From Actinomadura sp. DC4 (GTDB lineage Bacteria; Actinomycetota; Actinomycetes; Streptosporangiales; Streptosporangiaceae), in contig NZ_JAUEQY010000019.1 of assembly GCF_030406325.1 (NCBI RefSeq), positions 158,013 through 222,012 on the forward strand: DNA of 64,000 nt. Direction: 5' to 3'. The notes under the pieces are model-generated. The model made no database searches. It was not told the origin of the DNA and saw only the letters and a list, made by a program, of their open reading frames with translations. Position numbers and translations under genes: made by a program. Numbering within the stretch: position 1 is the first letter of the stretch; every line of letters begins with the position of its first letter. Shown piece by piece: positions 42,595 through 51,381 of this stretch.

Positions 42595-43992
42595 TTACAG
42601 GTCGGCGGGCGCGGCCAGGTGGCCGGTGACGGCGGTGGCCGCGGCGACGGCCGGTGAGACCAGGTGGGTACGGCCGCCCTTGCCCTGCCGGCCCTCGAAG
42701 TTGCGGTTGGAGGTCGAGGCGCTGCGCTCCCCCGGTTTGAGCTGGTCGGGGTTCATGCCCAGGCACATCGAACAGCCGGCCTCGCGCCACTCGGCACCGG
42801 CCTCGGTGAACACGGCGTTAAGGCCCTCTTCCTCGGCCTGCGCCTTGACCTTCATCGAGCCCGGCACGATCAGCATGCGGACGCCGTCGGCGACCTTGCG
42901 GCCCTTGATGATGTCCGCGGCGGCCCGCAGGTCCTCGATGCGGCCGTTGGTGCAGGAGCCGACGAACACGGTGTTCACCGCGATGTCGCGCAGCGGCGTG
43001 CCCGCGCTGAGGCCCATGTACTCCAGCGCCCGCTCGGCGGCGCTGCGCCGGGTCGGGTCGTCGTACTCGGCCGGGTCCGGCACGCTCGCGCCGAGCGGCG
43101 CGCCCTGGCCGGGGTTGGTGCCCCAGGTGACGAACGGGGTCAGCTCGGAGGCGTCGATGACGACCTCGCGGTCGAAGGTCGCGTCGTCGTCGGTGCGCAG
43201 CGACCGCCAGTACTCCTTGGCGGCCTCCCAGTCGTCTCCTTGAGGCGCGTGCGGGCGGCCCTCCAGGTAGGCGAAGGTCGTCTCGTCCGGCGCGATCATG
43301 CCGGCGCGGGCCCCGGCCTCGATCGACATGTTGCAGACCGTCATCCGGCCCTCCATCGACAGCGACCGGATGGCCTCGCCGCGGTACTCGATGATGTGGC
43401 CCTGGCCGCCGCCGGTGCCGATGCGGGCGATGATCGCCAGGATCAGGTCCTTGGCCGTGACGCCGTGCGGGAGCTCGCCCTCGACGGTGACCGCCATCAT
43501 CTTGGGACGCTTCTGCGGCAGCGTCTGGGTGGCGAGGACGTGCTCGACCTCGCTCGTGCCGATGCCGAAGGCCAGCGCGCCGAAGGCGCCGTGCGTCGAG
43601 GTGTGCGAGTCGCCGCAGACCACCGTCATGCCCGGCTGGGTCAGCCCGAGCTGCGGGCCGATGACGTGCACGATGCCCTGCCCCGCGTCACCCATCGGGT
43701 AGAGGCGCACGCCGAACTCGGCGCAGTTCTTGCGCAGCGTCTCCACCTGCGTGCGCGACACCGGGTCGGCGATCGGCAGGAGGATGTCGCTCGTGGGGAC
43801 GTTGTGGTCCTCGGTCGCGATCGTGAGGTCGGGGCGGCGGATCGTGCGGTTCGCCATCCGCAGGCCGTCGAAGGCCTGCGGGCTGGTCACCTCGTGGATG
43901 AGGTGAAGATCGATGTAGAGCACGTCCGGCTCGCCGTCTGCTCTGTGCACGACGTGCGCGTCGTAAACCTTGTCCGCAAGTGTCCGGCCCAT
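42595..43992 (-). CDS. leuC: 3-isopropylmalate dehydratase large subunit
   Basis: 465 residues from ATG 43992 ([13 protein letters not shown]) with GAGGTG upstream. The aconitase fold has [4Fe-4S] ligands in VGSCTNGR and CSMCLGMN, and the substrate loop EDHNVPT near the N-terminus. It works with LeuD. The divergent ndgR gene 76 bases away encodes the IclR-type regulator known to control leuCD in Streptomyces, so the intergenic gap should hold its operator. Confidence 0.97.
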   Translation of the reverse strand: MGRTLADKVYDAHVVHRADGEPDVLYIDLHLIHEVTSPQAFDGLRMANRTIRRPDLTIATEDHNVPTSDILLPIADPVSRTQVETLRKNCAEFGVRLYPMGDAGQGIVHVIGPQLGLTQPGMTVVCGDSHTSTHGAFGALAFGIGTSEVEHVLATQTLPQKRPKMMAVTVEGELPHGVTAKDLILAIIARIGTGGGQGHIIEYRGEAIRSLSMEGRMTVCNMSIEAGARAGMIAPDETTFAYLEGRPHAPQGDDWEAAKEYWRSLRTDDDATFDREVVIDASELTPFVTWGTNPGQGAPLGASVPDPAEYDDPTRRSAAERALEYMGLSAGTPLRDIAVNTVFVGSCTNGRIEDLRAAADIIKGRKVADGVRMLIVPGSMKVKAQAEEEGLNAVFTEAGAEWREAGCSMCLGMNPDQLKPGERSASTSNRNFEGRQGKGGRTHLVSPAVAAATAVTGHLAAPADL

Positions 43993-44068
43993 CACTTCAC
44001 CTCTTCTTGGTCCTGGGCTCCTTCGCTCACGACTTGCATCTCAGATGGCGAGACGTCAGTATCGAGGC

Positions 44069-44782
44069 ATGGACAACTCTAGCGGAGTCGGCGTACTTGA
44101 CAAAGCGGTGCTCGTCTTGAACGCCCTAGAGTCCGGGCCCGCGTCGCTGGCCCAGCTCGTGCAGACGACCGGCCTGGCCAGGCCGACCGCGCATCGGCTG
44201 GCCGTCGCGCTGGAGCACCACCGGCTGGTCCACCGCGACACCCAGGGCCGGTTCATCCTCGGCCCCCGGCTGGCCGAGCTCGCCGCCGCCGCGGGCGAGG
44301 ACCGCCTGCTGGCCGTGGCCCAGCCGATCCTGACCCAGCTGCGCGACCTGACCGGCGAGAGCGCCCAGCTGTACCGCCGCCAGGGCGACGCGCGGGTCTG
44401 CGTGGCGGCGGCCGAGCGGATGAGCGGCCTGCGCGACACCGTCCCGGTGGGCACGTCCCTGCCGATGACCGCGGGGTCCGCGGCCCAGATCCTGCTGGCC
44501 TGGGAGGAGCCGGACCGCCTGCACCGGGGCCTGCGCGGCGCGAAGTTCACCGCGACCACCCTGGCGTCGGTACGCCGCCGGGGCTGGGCCCAGAGCGTCG
44601 CCGAGCGCGAGCAGGGCGTCGCGTCGGTGTCGGCGCCGATCCGGGGCACGGGCGCCCGGGTGATCGCCGCCATCTCGGTCTCCGGCCCGATCGAGCGGCT
44701 GAGCCGCTCCCCGGGCCGCATGCACGCCCCGCCGATCCTCGCCGCCGCGGAGAAGATCTCCGAGTCCATGCGCCGCCCCTGA
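44069..44782 (+). CDS. ndgR: IclR family regulator of leucine biosynthesis (NdgR)
   Basis: 237 residues from an ATG preceded by GAGG. The winged HTH is at the N-terminus (VLDKAVLVLNALESG, LAQLVQTTGLARPTAHRL) and the effector domain follows (LTGESAQLYRRQGDARVC, GTSLPMTAGSAAQILLAW). It is divergent from leuC, exactly the NdgR arrangement described in Streptomyces, where it regulates leuCD and other amino acid genes. Confidence 0.93.
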   Translation: MDNSSGVGVLDKAVLVLNALESGPASLAQLVQTTGLARPTAHRLAVALEHHRLVHRDTQGRFILGPRLAELAAAAGEDRLLAVAQPILTQLRDLTGESAQLYRRQGDARVCVAAAERMSGLRDTVPVGTSLPMTAGSAAQILLAWEEPDRLHRGLRGAKFTATTLASVRRRGWAQSVAEREQGVASVSAPIRGTGARVIAAISVSGPIERLSRSPGRMHAPPILAAAEKISESMRRP

Positions 44783-44789
44783 CCCACGC

Positions 44790-45779
44790 CTACCCGACGT
44801 TCAGCGGCCGGTAGACGGGGATCCCGCGGGCCCGCAGTTCCTCGCGCAGGGCGAAGTAGGCGTCACCGAAGGGGTCCGTGCCGACCAGGGGCATCAGGCC
44901 GCGGCGGATGGCCACGTCGTGCGGAGCCAGTTCGGCGGCCCTGGCGAGGTGCCGGGCGGCGGCGTCCGCGCGGCCCTCGCGGGCCAGCCACACCGCGAGC
45001 CGGGCGTGGGCGCGGGCGCGCTGTTCCTCACGGGTCGGCACCCGCAGGTTCTCCTCGATCTGGGCGTCCGTGAGGCCGCGGTCGCCCTCGGCCACCCAGC
45101 GGCGCAGGGCCGCCAGGGACGCCTCCGAGTCGATGCCGTTCATCGAGCGGAACAGGTCCGTCGCCGTCTGGGTGTCCTGCGGCCGCGCGATGCGGCCCTC
45201 CTCGTCGATCCAGACGACCGTCGGGACGTTGATGACGTTGTAGCGCTCGGCGACGATCCCGTCCGCGTCGACCAGGGCCGGATGCGTCAGGTCCGACTGC
45301 CAGGGCCTCGCCTGGGCCGGGTCGCGGTCGCAGGCCACGCTCACGACCGTCAGGCCGCTCGGCTCCAGCGCCCGGTGGCGCTCCTCCCACGCCGGCAGGT
45401 CGTACCGGCAGCCGCACCACGACGCCCAGAACACCAGCGCCACCTTGCGGCCGCGGAACTCGCTCAGGGAACGGCCGTCGAGCGTGAAGTCCGGCGCCCG
45501 CCCGCCGGGGGGCATCGGCGCCGCGTCGGCCAGGGCGATCACGCGCTCATCGCGGTCGACGGCGGCGACCTTGCCGGTCAGCTCCGCGAAGGCGACGACG
45601 TCGACGCCTCGATCGTCCTCCGCCGCCCGTGCGGCGGCGGCCGGGACGCACGCGTCGTCACGGCACCAGCCGTGCGGCTTGCGGACCCAGCCGAGCAGCG
45701 GCGCGCTGAGCGGCGCCCGCAGGTCGGCGTCCAGGTCGAGCCGCTCTTCGCGGCCGTCGGTCAGCAGAACGTGGTCCAT
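44790..45779 (-). CDS. Thioredoxin-fold (TlpA/AhpC-TSA-like) protein with CxC motif
   Basis: About 329 residues from ATG 45779 with GAGGGG upstream. Residues 1-85 form an N-terminal region with GWCRDDACVP. A thioredoxin fold follows (PDFTLDGRSLSEFRG, LVFWASWCGCRYDLPAW, INVPTVVWIDEEGRIARP). The redox site reads WCGC (Cys122, Cys124), one residue shorter than the usual WCGPC. The C-terminal 120 residues are helical, TPR-like (RLAVWLAREGRADAAARHL). No signal peptide. It is divergent from a MerR regulator across a twin operator and likely under its control. Confidence 0.85.
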   Translation of the reverse strand: MDHVLLTDGREERLDLDADLRAPLSAPLLGWVRKPHGWCRDDACVPAAAARAAEDDRGVDVVAFAELTGKVAAVDRDERVIALADAAPMPPGGRAPDFTLDGRSLSEFRGRKVALVFWASWCGCRYDLPAWEERHRALEPSGLTVVSVACDRDPAQARPWQSDLTHPALVDADGIVAERYNVINVPTVVWIDEEGRIARPQDTQTATDLFRSMNGIDSEASLAALRRWVAEGDRGLTDAQIEENLRVPTREEQRARAHARLAVWLAREGRADAAARHLARAAELAPHDVAIRRGLMPLVGTDPFGDAYFALREELRARGIPVYRPLNVG

Positions 45780-45792
45780 CGGGCGCCCCTCA

Positions 45793-45837
45793 TTGGATAG
45801 TGACACTCTCCAATAATTGGATAGCGCTAGTATCCAA
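45793..45837. promoter_or_regulatory. Twin 21-bp dyads between the thioredoxin-like and MerR genes
   Basis: Two interrupted palindromes of equal length: TTGGA-N11-TCCAA (45793-45813) and TTGGAT-N9-ATCCAA (45817-45837), with centres 24 bases apart. MerR regulators bind dyads of this size within promoter spacers, so these are probable operators for the adjacent regulator, one per divergent promoter. Confidence 0.8.
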
Positions 45838-45852
45838 GTCAAGGGGGGAGCC

Positions 45853-46485
45853 ATGAAGGTCTCAGAACTCAGCGATCGCAGCGGCCTGCCGGTCCAGACG
45901 ATCAAGTACTACATCCGTGAGGGCCTGCTGCCGAAGGGCGCGGCCACCGCCGCGACCAGGGCCGAGTACGACGACGGCCATCTGGAGCGGCTCCGGCTGA
46001 TCCGCGCCCTCCGCGAGGTGGGCGACCTGCCGATCGCGTCGGTGAAGCGCGTCGTCGGCGCGGTCGACGACGAGGACATCGGGCTGCACGACCTGCTCGG
46101 CACCGCGGCGTACGCGCTGAGCCCGGTCGCCGAGCCGCAGCCGGAGGACCCGGACTGGCGGGCCGCGCGGGAGGACGTGGACGCGATCGTCGCCGAGCTC
46201 GGCTGGCGGGTGACGAAGGACGCGCCGACCCGTGACCTGCTCGCGCAGGCGTTCCTCGCCCTGCGCGGCCTCGGGCGGCCGATCGTCTGGACCGAGCTGC
46301 GCCCCTACATCGAGGCCGCCACGATCATCGCCGAGCACGAGGTCGGGGGGATGTCCTTCGAAGGCGACCGCGGCCGGGCCGTGGAGACGGCGGTCGCGAC
46401 CAACGTGCTGTACGAGAAGGTGCTGCTCGCGCTACGCCGGATGGCGCAGGAGAACGCCTCCGCCGAGCGGTTCATCGAGGACTGA
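45853..46485 (+). CDS. MerR family transcriptional regulator
   Basis: 210 residues from an ATG with GGGGGGAG upstream. The N-terminal MerR HTH reads MKVSELSDRSGLPVQTIKYY, then IREGLLPKG and DDGHLERLRLIRALREVG. The C-terminal helical domain has no metal-binding Cys cluster, so it probably senses a small organic molecule or redox state indirectly. It is divergent from the thioredoxin-like gene with paired dyads between them. Confidence 0.9.
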   Translation: MKVSELSDRSGLPVQTIKYYIREGLLPKGAATAATRAEYDDGHLERLRLIRALREVGDLPIASVKRVVGAVDDEDIGLHDLLGTAAYALSPVAEPQPEDPDWRAAREDVDAIVAELGWRVTKDAPTRDLLAQAFLALRGLGRPIVWTELRPYIEAATIIAEHEVGGMSFEGDRGRAVETAVATNVLYEKVLLALRRMAQENASAERFIED

Positions 46486-46530
46486 GATCCGCGGCTTCAC
46501 GGCACGTCCGTCGCGGGTAATCATGGCGGT

Positions 46531-47334
46531 GTGGAGTTCGCCACGGCCGCCGACGAGCTGTACGGCGTCCTGCCCTCGGAGTTCACGGCGACGCGCAAGC
46601 GGCTGGCCGGCGAGCTCTCACGCGAGGACGGCCGCCGCCTCACCGCGCTGCGCCGGCCGACCGTGCCCGCGTGGGCGGTGAACCGGCTCGTACGCGACGG
46701 TGCCATCGGCCCGCTCCTCGACCTGGGCGAGCGCATGCGCACGGCGTGGTCGGACGGCGGCGACCTCGCCTCGCTCGACGGCGAGCGCGGCTCCCTCGTC
46801 GCCGACCTCGTACGCCGGGCCCGCGCACTGGCCGACGAGGCCGGGCGGCCCCTGAGCGACGCTTTCGCCGACGAGGTCGAGGAGACGCTGCGGGCCGCCA
46901 TCGCCGACTCCTCGGCCGCCGAGGCCGTACGCGCCGGGCGGCTCGACCATCCGCTGCGGCACGCCGGTTTCGGGCCCTTCGGCGCCGCCGCTCCCCCGGC
47001 CGCGAAGCCCCCGAAGCCGGCAAAGCCCCCGAAGAAGCCGAGCGAGGATCGCGAGCGCAAGCGCCGGGCGGAGGAGGCACGGGCCGCCGAGCGCCAGGCC
47101 GATGCGGCCGAACGCTCCCTCGCCGAGTGGGAGTCCGCCCTCGCGGAGGCGCGGGGCCGGCTGGCCGAGGCCGACGACGACCTCGGCGCGCTGCGCGAAC
47201 GGTTGCGCGAGGCCGAGACCCGGCGCGCGGACCTCGACCGCAAGGCCCAGGTGGCCGAACGCGAACACGACCGCACGGCGCGTACGGCCAAGGACGCACG
47301 CCGCAAGGCACGGCGGCTCGCGCGCGACCTTTGA
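46531..47334 (+). CDS. Conserved hypothetical protein with C-terminal coiled coil
   Basis: 267 residues from a GTG. The N-terminal half contains LPSEFTATRKRLAGELS and RRPTVPAWAVNRLVRDG, a pattern repeated in actinobacterial hypothetical proteins. A Pro/Lys linker (PPKPAKPPKKP) follows, then a long charged helix from about residue 175 to the end (ERQADAAERSLAEWESAL, ARGRLAEADDDLGALRER), predicted coiled coil. No signal peptide. Possibly cotranscribed with merR, 45 bases upstream. Function unknown. Confidence 0.8.
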   Translation: MEFATAADELYGVLPSEFTATRKRLAGELSREDGRRLTALRRPTVPAWAVNRLVRDGAIGPLLDLGERMRTAWSDGGDLASLDGERGSLVADLVRRARALADEAGRPLSDAFADEVEETLRAAIADSSAAEAVRAGRLDHPLRHAGFGPFGAAAPPAAKPPKPAKPPKKPSEDRERKRRAEEARAAERQADAAERSLAEWESALAEARGRLAEADDDLGALRERLREAETRRADLDRKAQVAEREHDRTARTAKDARRKARRLARDL

Positions 47335-47335
47335 A

Positions 47336-47377
47336 TACCGGCCGGTACCCCTTTTTTAATGGTCGTATCCGACCATT
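47336..47377. promoter_or_regulatory. Palindrome, T-run and hairpin after the coiled-coil gene
   Basis: TACCGGCCGGTA (47336-47347) directly follows the stop and is followed by CCCC and a run of six Ts (47352-47357). An 8-base stem AATGGTCG (47358-47365) pairs with 47370-47377 across a 4-base loop. The pair may terminate the upstream gene or act as an operator for the methyltransferase. Confidence 0.5.
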
Positions 47378-47501
47378 TCCACGTGCGCGAATCTCCACAT
47401 CGTCCCAGCTCACATTGCGTCCATCGCGCCCAGCGACCGAGCGGAACGTGCGATCCCACGCGTGCGGTCTAAGATCAAGGCAAAGCGCAAGAAAGGATGA
47501 G

Positions 47502-48320
47502 ATGGTGACCGGCGCGGCGCGGCGGGCCTTCGGGGAGTTCGACACGTCCAAACCCAATATCGCCCGCATGAACGACTATTTCCTCGGCGGTAAGGACAAT
47601 TTCGCCGCCGACCGGCGAGCCGCCGAGGCGCTGCTCGCGATCGCTCCCGAACTCAGGACCATGGCGACGGAGAACCGCCGGTTTCTCGGGCGGGCCGTGC
47701 GCTACATCGCCGAGCAGGGCGTCCGGCAGTTCTTCGACATCGGGTCCGGCCTCCCGACCCGGCAGAACACCCACGAGGTGGCGCGCGCGGTGGTCCCCGG
47801 CGCCCGCGTGGTGTATATCGACAGCGACCCGGTCGTCATCTCACACGGCCAGGCGATCCTCGCCTGCGACGAGCACACCGCCGTGGTCGAGGGCGACATC
47901 CTGCACCCGGAGGACCTCGTCTCCGACCGTCACGTGCGCCGCCTCGTCGACTTCGACGAGCCGATGGCCATCATGATCTTCGGCGCGCTGCACTTCATCC
48001 CGCACGTGGACGACCCGTTCACGAGCGTCGCCTGGCTGCGCGACACCATCCCGGCCGGGAGCTACCTGGCGCTCTCGCACGTCGTCTTCGACGCGAGGCC
48101 GGACGCCGCGCGCCCGATCAAGGACATCTACGGCGACATCCTCGGCCGCCCGAACACGGGCGGCACACGGACGACCGACGACGTGCGCCGGTTCTTCGAC
48201 GGTTTCGAGCTGGTCGACCCGGGCCTGGTCTACGTGCGCCAGTGGCGGCCCGACATCCGCCCGAGCAGGCGGAGCGCCGAGGCCGTCTGGACCGTCGGCG
48301 GAGTCGGCCGCAGGCCCTAG
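47502..48320 (+). CDS. SAM-dependent methyltransferase, DUF574 (PF04672) family
   Basis: 272 residues from ATG 47502 with AAAGGATGAG upstream. Family hallmarks are KPNIARMNDYFLGGKDNFAA near the start, the SAM-binding loop FFDIGSGLPTRQNTHE and IDSDPVV. Such genes are numerous in actinomycetes and often lie beside XRE/DUF397 genes; substrates are unknown. The last 4 bases overlap the end of the convergent XRE gene. Confidence 0.92.
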   Translation: MVTGAARRAFGEFDTSKPNIARMNDYFLGGKDNFAADRRAAEALLAIAPELRTMATENRRFLGRAVRYIAEQGVRQFFDIGSGLPTRQNTHEVARAVVPGARVVYIDSDPVVISHGQAILACDEHTAVVEGDILHPEDLVSDRHVRRLVDFDEPMAIMIFGALHFIPHVDDPFTSVAWLRDTIPAGSYLALSHVVFDARPDAARPIKDIYGDILGRPNTGGTRTTDDVRRFFDGFELVDPGLVYVRQWRPDIRPSRRSAEAVWTVGGVGRRP

Positions 48321-49222
48321 AAGTCGCGCAGGATGCGGTGGAGGGTGTCGCGGATCTCCGAGGCCGGCTGGGCGTCGATACAGAGCCGCTCCATGACCAT
48401 GTGGTAGTGATCCACGTCGTCGCGCTTGTCGAGGTAGAGCGCGCTGGTGAGCTGTTCGAGGTAGACCACGTCCGGCAGGTCGCGCTCGGCGAACCGCAGG
48501 ATGCTGAACGGCCCGCCGGCCGCCGCGTGGCCGCCCCGGTTGAAGGGCACCATCTGGAGCGTGACGTTGGGGAGCTCGGTCACCTCGACCAGGTGCTCCA
48601 GCTGCCGGCGCATCACCTTTCCGCCGCCCAGCGGACGGCGGAGCACCGCCTCGTCGACCACCGCCCACAGGTGCGGTGACTGCGGTGCGGACAGCAGCGA
48701 CTGCCGCCGCATGCGCAGGCCGACGCGCCGCTCCACCTCGTGCCCGGGCGACGTCGGGTGCCCGAGCAGTGTCACGGCGCGTGCGTAGTCCTCGGTCTGG
48801 AGCAGCCCGGGAACGAACTGGACCTCGTACGTGCGGATCCGCGAGGCGGCCTCTTCGAGGCCGATGTAGATCTCGAACCAGTTGGGAAGGATGTCGGAGT
48901 AGCTGTGCCACCAGCCGGGAGCGCTCGTCCGGTCGGCGAGCGACAGCATCGCCTCACGCACGTCCGGCTCGGCGAGCCCGTAGAGCGTCAGCAGGTCCGC
49001 GACGTCGCGGCGCCGGAAACGCACCCGGCCGAGCTCCATCCGGCTGATCTTGGAGTGGGACGCCCGGATCGCCGTCCCGGCCTCCTCACACGTGATCTGC
49101 CGTTCTTCGCGCAACCGCCGCAACTGCGAGCCCAGCACGATGCGCAGCACGGTCGGGCCACCACGATGCTGGCCGAACATGCTGCCGGCAGACTCTTCAC
49201 CGCCGGGCTGGGACCCGATCAT
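48317..49222 (-). CDS. XRE family regulator with DUF5753 domain
   Basis: 301 residues from ATG 49222 with AGGGGAG upstream. The HTH (LGSQLRRLREERQITCEEAG, then SHSKISRMELGRV) is followed by the DUF5753 domain (FVPGLLQTEDYARAV, RRVGLRMRRQSLL, LWAVVDEAVLRRPLGG). This architecture is that of the WhiJ-like regulators of Streptomyces, which act with small DUF397 proteins. The DUF397 gene lies 68 bases upstream on the same strand and an anti-sigma-like ATPase is divergent. Confidence 0.92.
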   Translation of the reverse strand: MIGSQPGGEESAGSMFGQHRGGPTVLRIVLGSQLRRLREERQITCEEAGTAIRASHSKISRMELGRVRFRRRDVADLLTLYGLAEPDVREAMLSLADRTSAPGWWHSYSDILPNWFEIYIGLEEAASRIRTYEVQFVPGLLQTEDYARAVTLLGHPTSPGHEVERRVGLRMRRQSLLSAPQSPHLWAVVDEAVLRRPLGGGKVMRRQLEHLVEVTELPNVTLQMVPFNRGGHAAAGGPFSILRFAERDLPDVVYLEQLTSALYLDKRDDVDHYHMVMERLCIDAQPASEIRDTLHRILRDF

Positions 49223-49290
49223 GTGCTCCCCTAAGGACACTGGAATCGGCCCAGTGTCCCACTGGAGCCTCTCGTTGCAAAGCGCTTGCC

Positions 49291-49527
49291 TCAAGCAAGC
49301 ATGTGATCGAAGTCGCCGTCCTTGGCCCCCTTGATGAATGCGTCGATCTCCGCCCTCGTGTAGAGCAGCGCGGGTCCGTCCGGGAACCGCGAGTTGCGGA
49401 TCGCGATCTCTCCGCACGGCAGTTCGGCCAGTTCCACGCAGTTGCCGCTCGGATTGCTGACATGGCTCTTGAGCCAGCTGGCCTCTCGCAAGCTGGCCGC
49501 CGATATTCCGTTGTAGGCCTGATACAT
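49291..49527 (-). CDS. DUF397 domain protein
   Basis: 78 residues from ATG 49527 with GGAGGGCGAG upstream. The motif order WLKSHVSNPSGNCVELAELP, AIRNSRFPDGPALLY and FIKGAKDGDFDHM is diagnostic of DUF397. These small proteins pair with XRE/DUF5753 regulators, probably as antagonists or toxin-antitoxin-like partners. It likely shares a transcript with the XRE gene downstream. Confidence 0.93.
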   Translation of the reverse strand: MYQAYNGISAASLREASWLKSHVSNPSGNCVELAELPCGEIAIRNSRFPDGPALLYTRAEIDAFIKGAKDGDFDHMLA

Positions 49528-49611
49528 CTCGCCCTCCAAGCCGTCAATCGAGGACTGCCGGTCCGCTGAAACACGGCCCGGGCCGCTCCCCCCGGCAAAC
49601 CAACGCCCGTG

Positions 49612-49655
49612 CACTTGCACGTGCATCCGTGCGTGCAAGTGTGCTTGCATATGCA
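49612..49655. promoter_or_regulatory. TGCA-rich inverted repeats between DUF397 and HATPase genes
   Basis: CACTTGCACG (49612-49621) is mirrored by CGTGCAAGTG (49632-49641), and a perfect palindrome TGCATATGCA follows at 49646-49655. The cluster sits between the divergent starts and is a good candidate operator for the XRE/DUF5753 regulator. Confidence 0.65.
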
Positions 49656-49728
49656 CGACTTGAGGAGCAAGATAGCGGAACGACGCACCACACGCCTTGC
49701 GACGAACACGACTTCCCCAGGGTTCGCA

Positions 49729-50226
49729 ATGAACATCCCGCCGCCGAGCGAAACGACCGGTATCCCACTCAATGACCAGGGTTGGGACGACTGGCTGCAC
49801 CCTTTTGACGGCAGACCCCGGCCACAGGGCGACCGCCCTCTGGTCGCGGCCAGTGACCTTCCCCCCGAAGTCGCATCGCCGGGCATAGCGCGGCATGTGA
49901 CCAAAGCCACACTTGTTCGCTGGAGTCTGGGCGAGTTCTACGACGACGCAGCGGTCGTCGTCTCCGAACTCGTGACGAACGCCATCCGCTACGGGCTCAG
50001 CCCGGGCGCCGGCAGTCTCCTGCGGCTGGTGCTCGTGCGCTACGAATGCCAGCTGGTCTGCATGGTCACCGACCCGACCGACACCGCCCCGAAGATGCAG
50101 GAGCCGGACTGGGTCACCGAGACCGGCCGGGGCCTGCACATCATCGAGGCGATGAGCCGGGCATGGGGCTGGACCCCTCTGCTCGGCGGGGGCAAGGCGG
50201 TGTGGGCCTCGTTCGCCATCCTCTGA
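49729..50226 (+). CDS. Anti-sigma-factor-like ATP-binding protein (HATPase_c)
   Basis: 165 residues from ATG 49729 (MNIPPPSETTG). The GHKL ATPase fold shows the N-box VVVSELVTNAIRYG, a G1 box in VTDPTD and the G2 box TGRGLHIIEAMS. It resembles the serine kinase/anti-sigma domain of the RsbW type. Its Asn and Gly residues are intact, so it should bind ATP. Together with the divergent XRE and DUF397 genes it forms the three-gene set often seen in actinomycetes. Upstream in-frame starts lie inside the repeat cluster and are less likely. Confidence 0.88.
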   Translation: MNIPPPSETTGIPLNDQGWDDWLHPFDGRPRPQGDRPLVAASDLPPEVASPGIARHVTKATLVRWSLGEFYDDAAVVVSELVTNAIRYGLSPGAGSLLRLVLVRYECQLVCMVTDPTDTAPKMQEPDWVTETGRGLHIIEAMSRAWGWTPLLGGGKAVWASFAIL

Positions 50227-50252
50227 CCACCCCGTCTTAGTACGGACCGGCC

Positions 50253-51287
50253 TCAGACCGGTCCGGCCAGCCATTCTCCGTGTCCATGGCCGACGGCAAG
50301 CAACCGTCCCGGCCCGGCGTCCCGGCTCAGCGTGAGGCCGAAGGAGGTCTCGTCGAGGCCCTCGTAGGCCTCGTACGACAGATGGAACAGCGCGTGGTCG
50401 CGCCCGACGTCCGCGATGGCCGCGTCGAACGCCTCGCGCCGCCCGGCCGGCACGTGGATCCGCGTCGCCGAGTGGAAGACCACCACCGGCGCTCCCCTCG
50501 GCACCTCCGCGACGACCTGCGGCAGCACCTCGACCGCGTCCCCCGCGACCGTACGCGGAGGGTTTCGCGCCACCGCTTCGAGCGCCGCGTCCTGCAGCAC
50601 CGCGTGCGCGCCGTTCTCCGGCCAGACCAGCGCCCGGAGCCACCGCCTCTCGTCCGGATCGGTGGCATCGATCGGGTTGAGGTCGATGCCGACCCGGTCC
50701 GCGAGGTCCGGAACGGGATCGAGGTCCGGAGCCGCCGTCTCACCGCGCCAGGCCGCCGACACGACGACCGGTGAGGACGCCCTCCCCCACGTCCGCCCGG
50801 CGAAGTCGTACCGGTAGTCGTCGAACCGCAGGTGCACCCCGGCACTGCACCCCACCTCGACCAGCGTCACCGGCTCACGCGTCATCGACGCGACCACCGC
50901 GAGGCCGGCGCGCAGGACCAGGGACCGCTTCACCACGTTGGTCTGCACGAGGCGGCGGCGCATCAGCGCGACGATCTCGGCGCGCCGGTCCAGGCAGAAG
51001 GCGGTGAACGCCGGCCCCGGGTCGCCCTCCGCGGTACCGCCGAGCGAGGGGTACCAGGCCGCCAGCTCGTGCGCCGGATCGCGCAGAAGCAGGTAGTGCA
51101 CCGACGCGAACAGCAGGTTGGACGGGATCTGGCCCGCCCGCGCCTGCGCCGCGACGGCGAGCAGGCGCTCGTCGCCCGCGACCACCTGGCCGACGCGGGA
51201 GTAGAGCGGCGAGCCGGCGAAATGGAGCGGCGACGCGGCGAACAGACCGGCCAGCGTGTCGTCGCCGGCCCCCATGACGGTGCTCAT
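50253..51287 (-). CDS. DUF2332 family protein
   Basis: About 344 residues from ATG 51287; a TTG at 51323 is possible. No good ribosome-binding site is seen, so it may be leaderless. It contains SPLYSRVGQVVAGDERLL, LVEVGCSAGVHLRFDDYRYD, GIDLNPIDATDPDERRW and VVVFHSATRIHVP, the DUF2332 pattern with a Rossmann-like VEVGCSAG segment that may bind a cofactor. Function unknown. It is divergent from the SARP regulator. Confidence 0.85.
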   Translation of the reverse strand: MSTVMGAGDDTLAGLFAASPLHFAGSPLYSRVGQVVAGDERLLAVAAQARAGQIPSNLLFASVHYLLLRDPAHELAAWYPSLGGTAEGDPGPAFTAFCLDRRAEIVALMRRRLVQTNVVKRSLVLRAGLAVVASMTREPVTLVEVGCSAGVHLRFDDYRYDFAGRTWGRASSPVVVSAAWRGETAAPDLDPVPDLADRVGIDLNPIDATDPDERRWLRALVWPENGAHAVLQDAALEAVARNPPRTVAGDAVEVLPQVVAEVPRGAPVVVFHSATRIHVPAGRREAFDAAIADVGRDHALFHLSYEAYEGLDETSFGLTLSRDAGPGRLLAVGHGHGEWLAGPV

Positions 51288-51308
51288 GGCGGAAATCGTC
51301 GCAACATC

Positions 51309-51340
51309 GTCAATGATGGTCAATGTTGATTTCGATCAAT
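51309..51340. promoter_or_regulatory. Direct and inverted repeats in the DUF2332/SARP intergenic region
   Basis: GTCAATG occurs at 51309-51315 and again at 51319-51325, a 10-base period, followed by the dyad TTGAT-TTCG-ATCAA (51326-51339). SARP regulators bind heptamer direct repeats near this spacing, so autoregulation is possible. Confidence 0.5.
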
Positions 51341-51381
51341 ACGTACCCCTGATTCCGCCGGTATGGGCGACAATCAACGCC

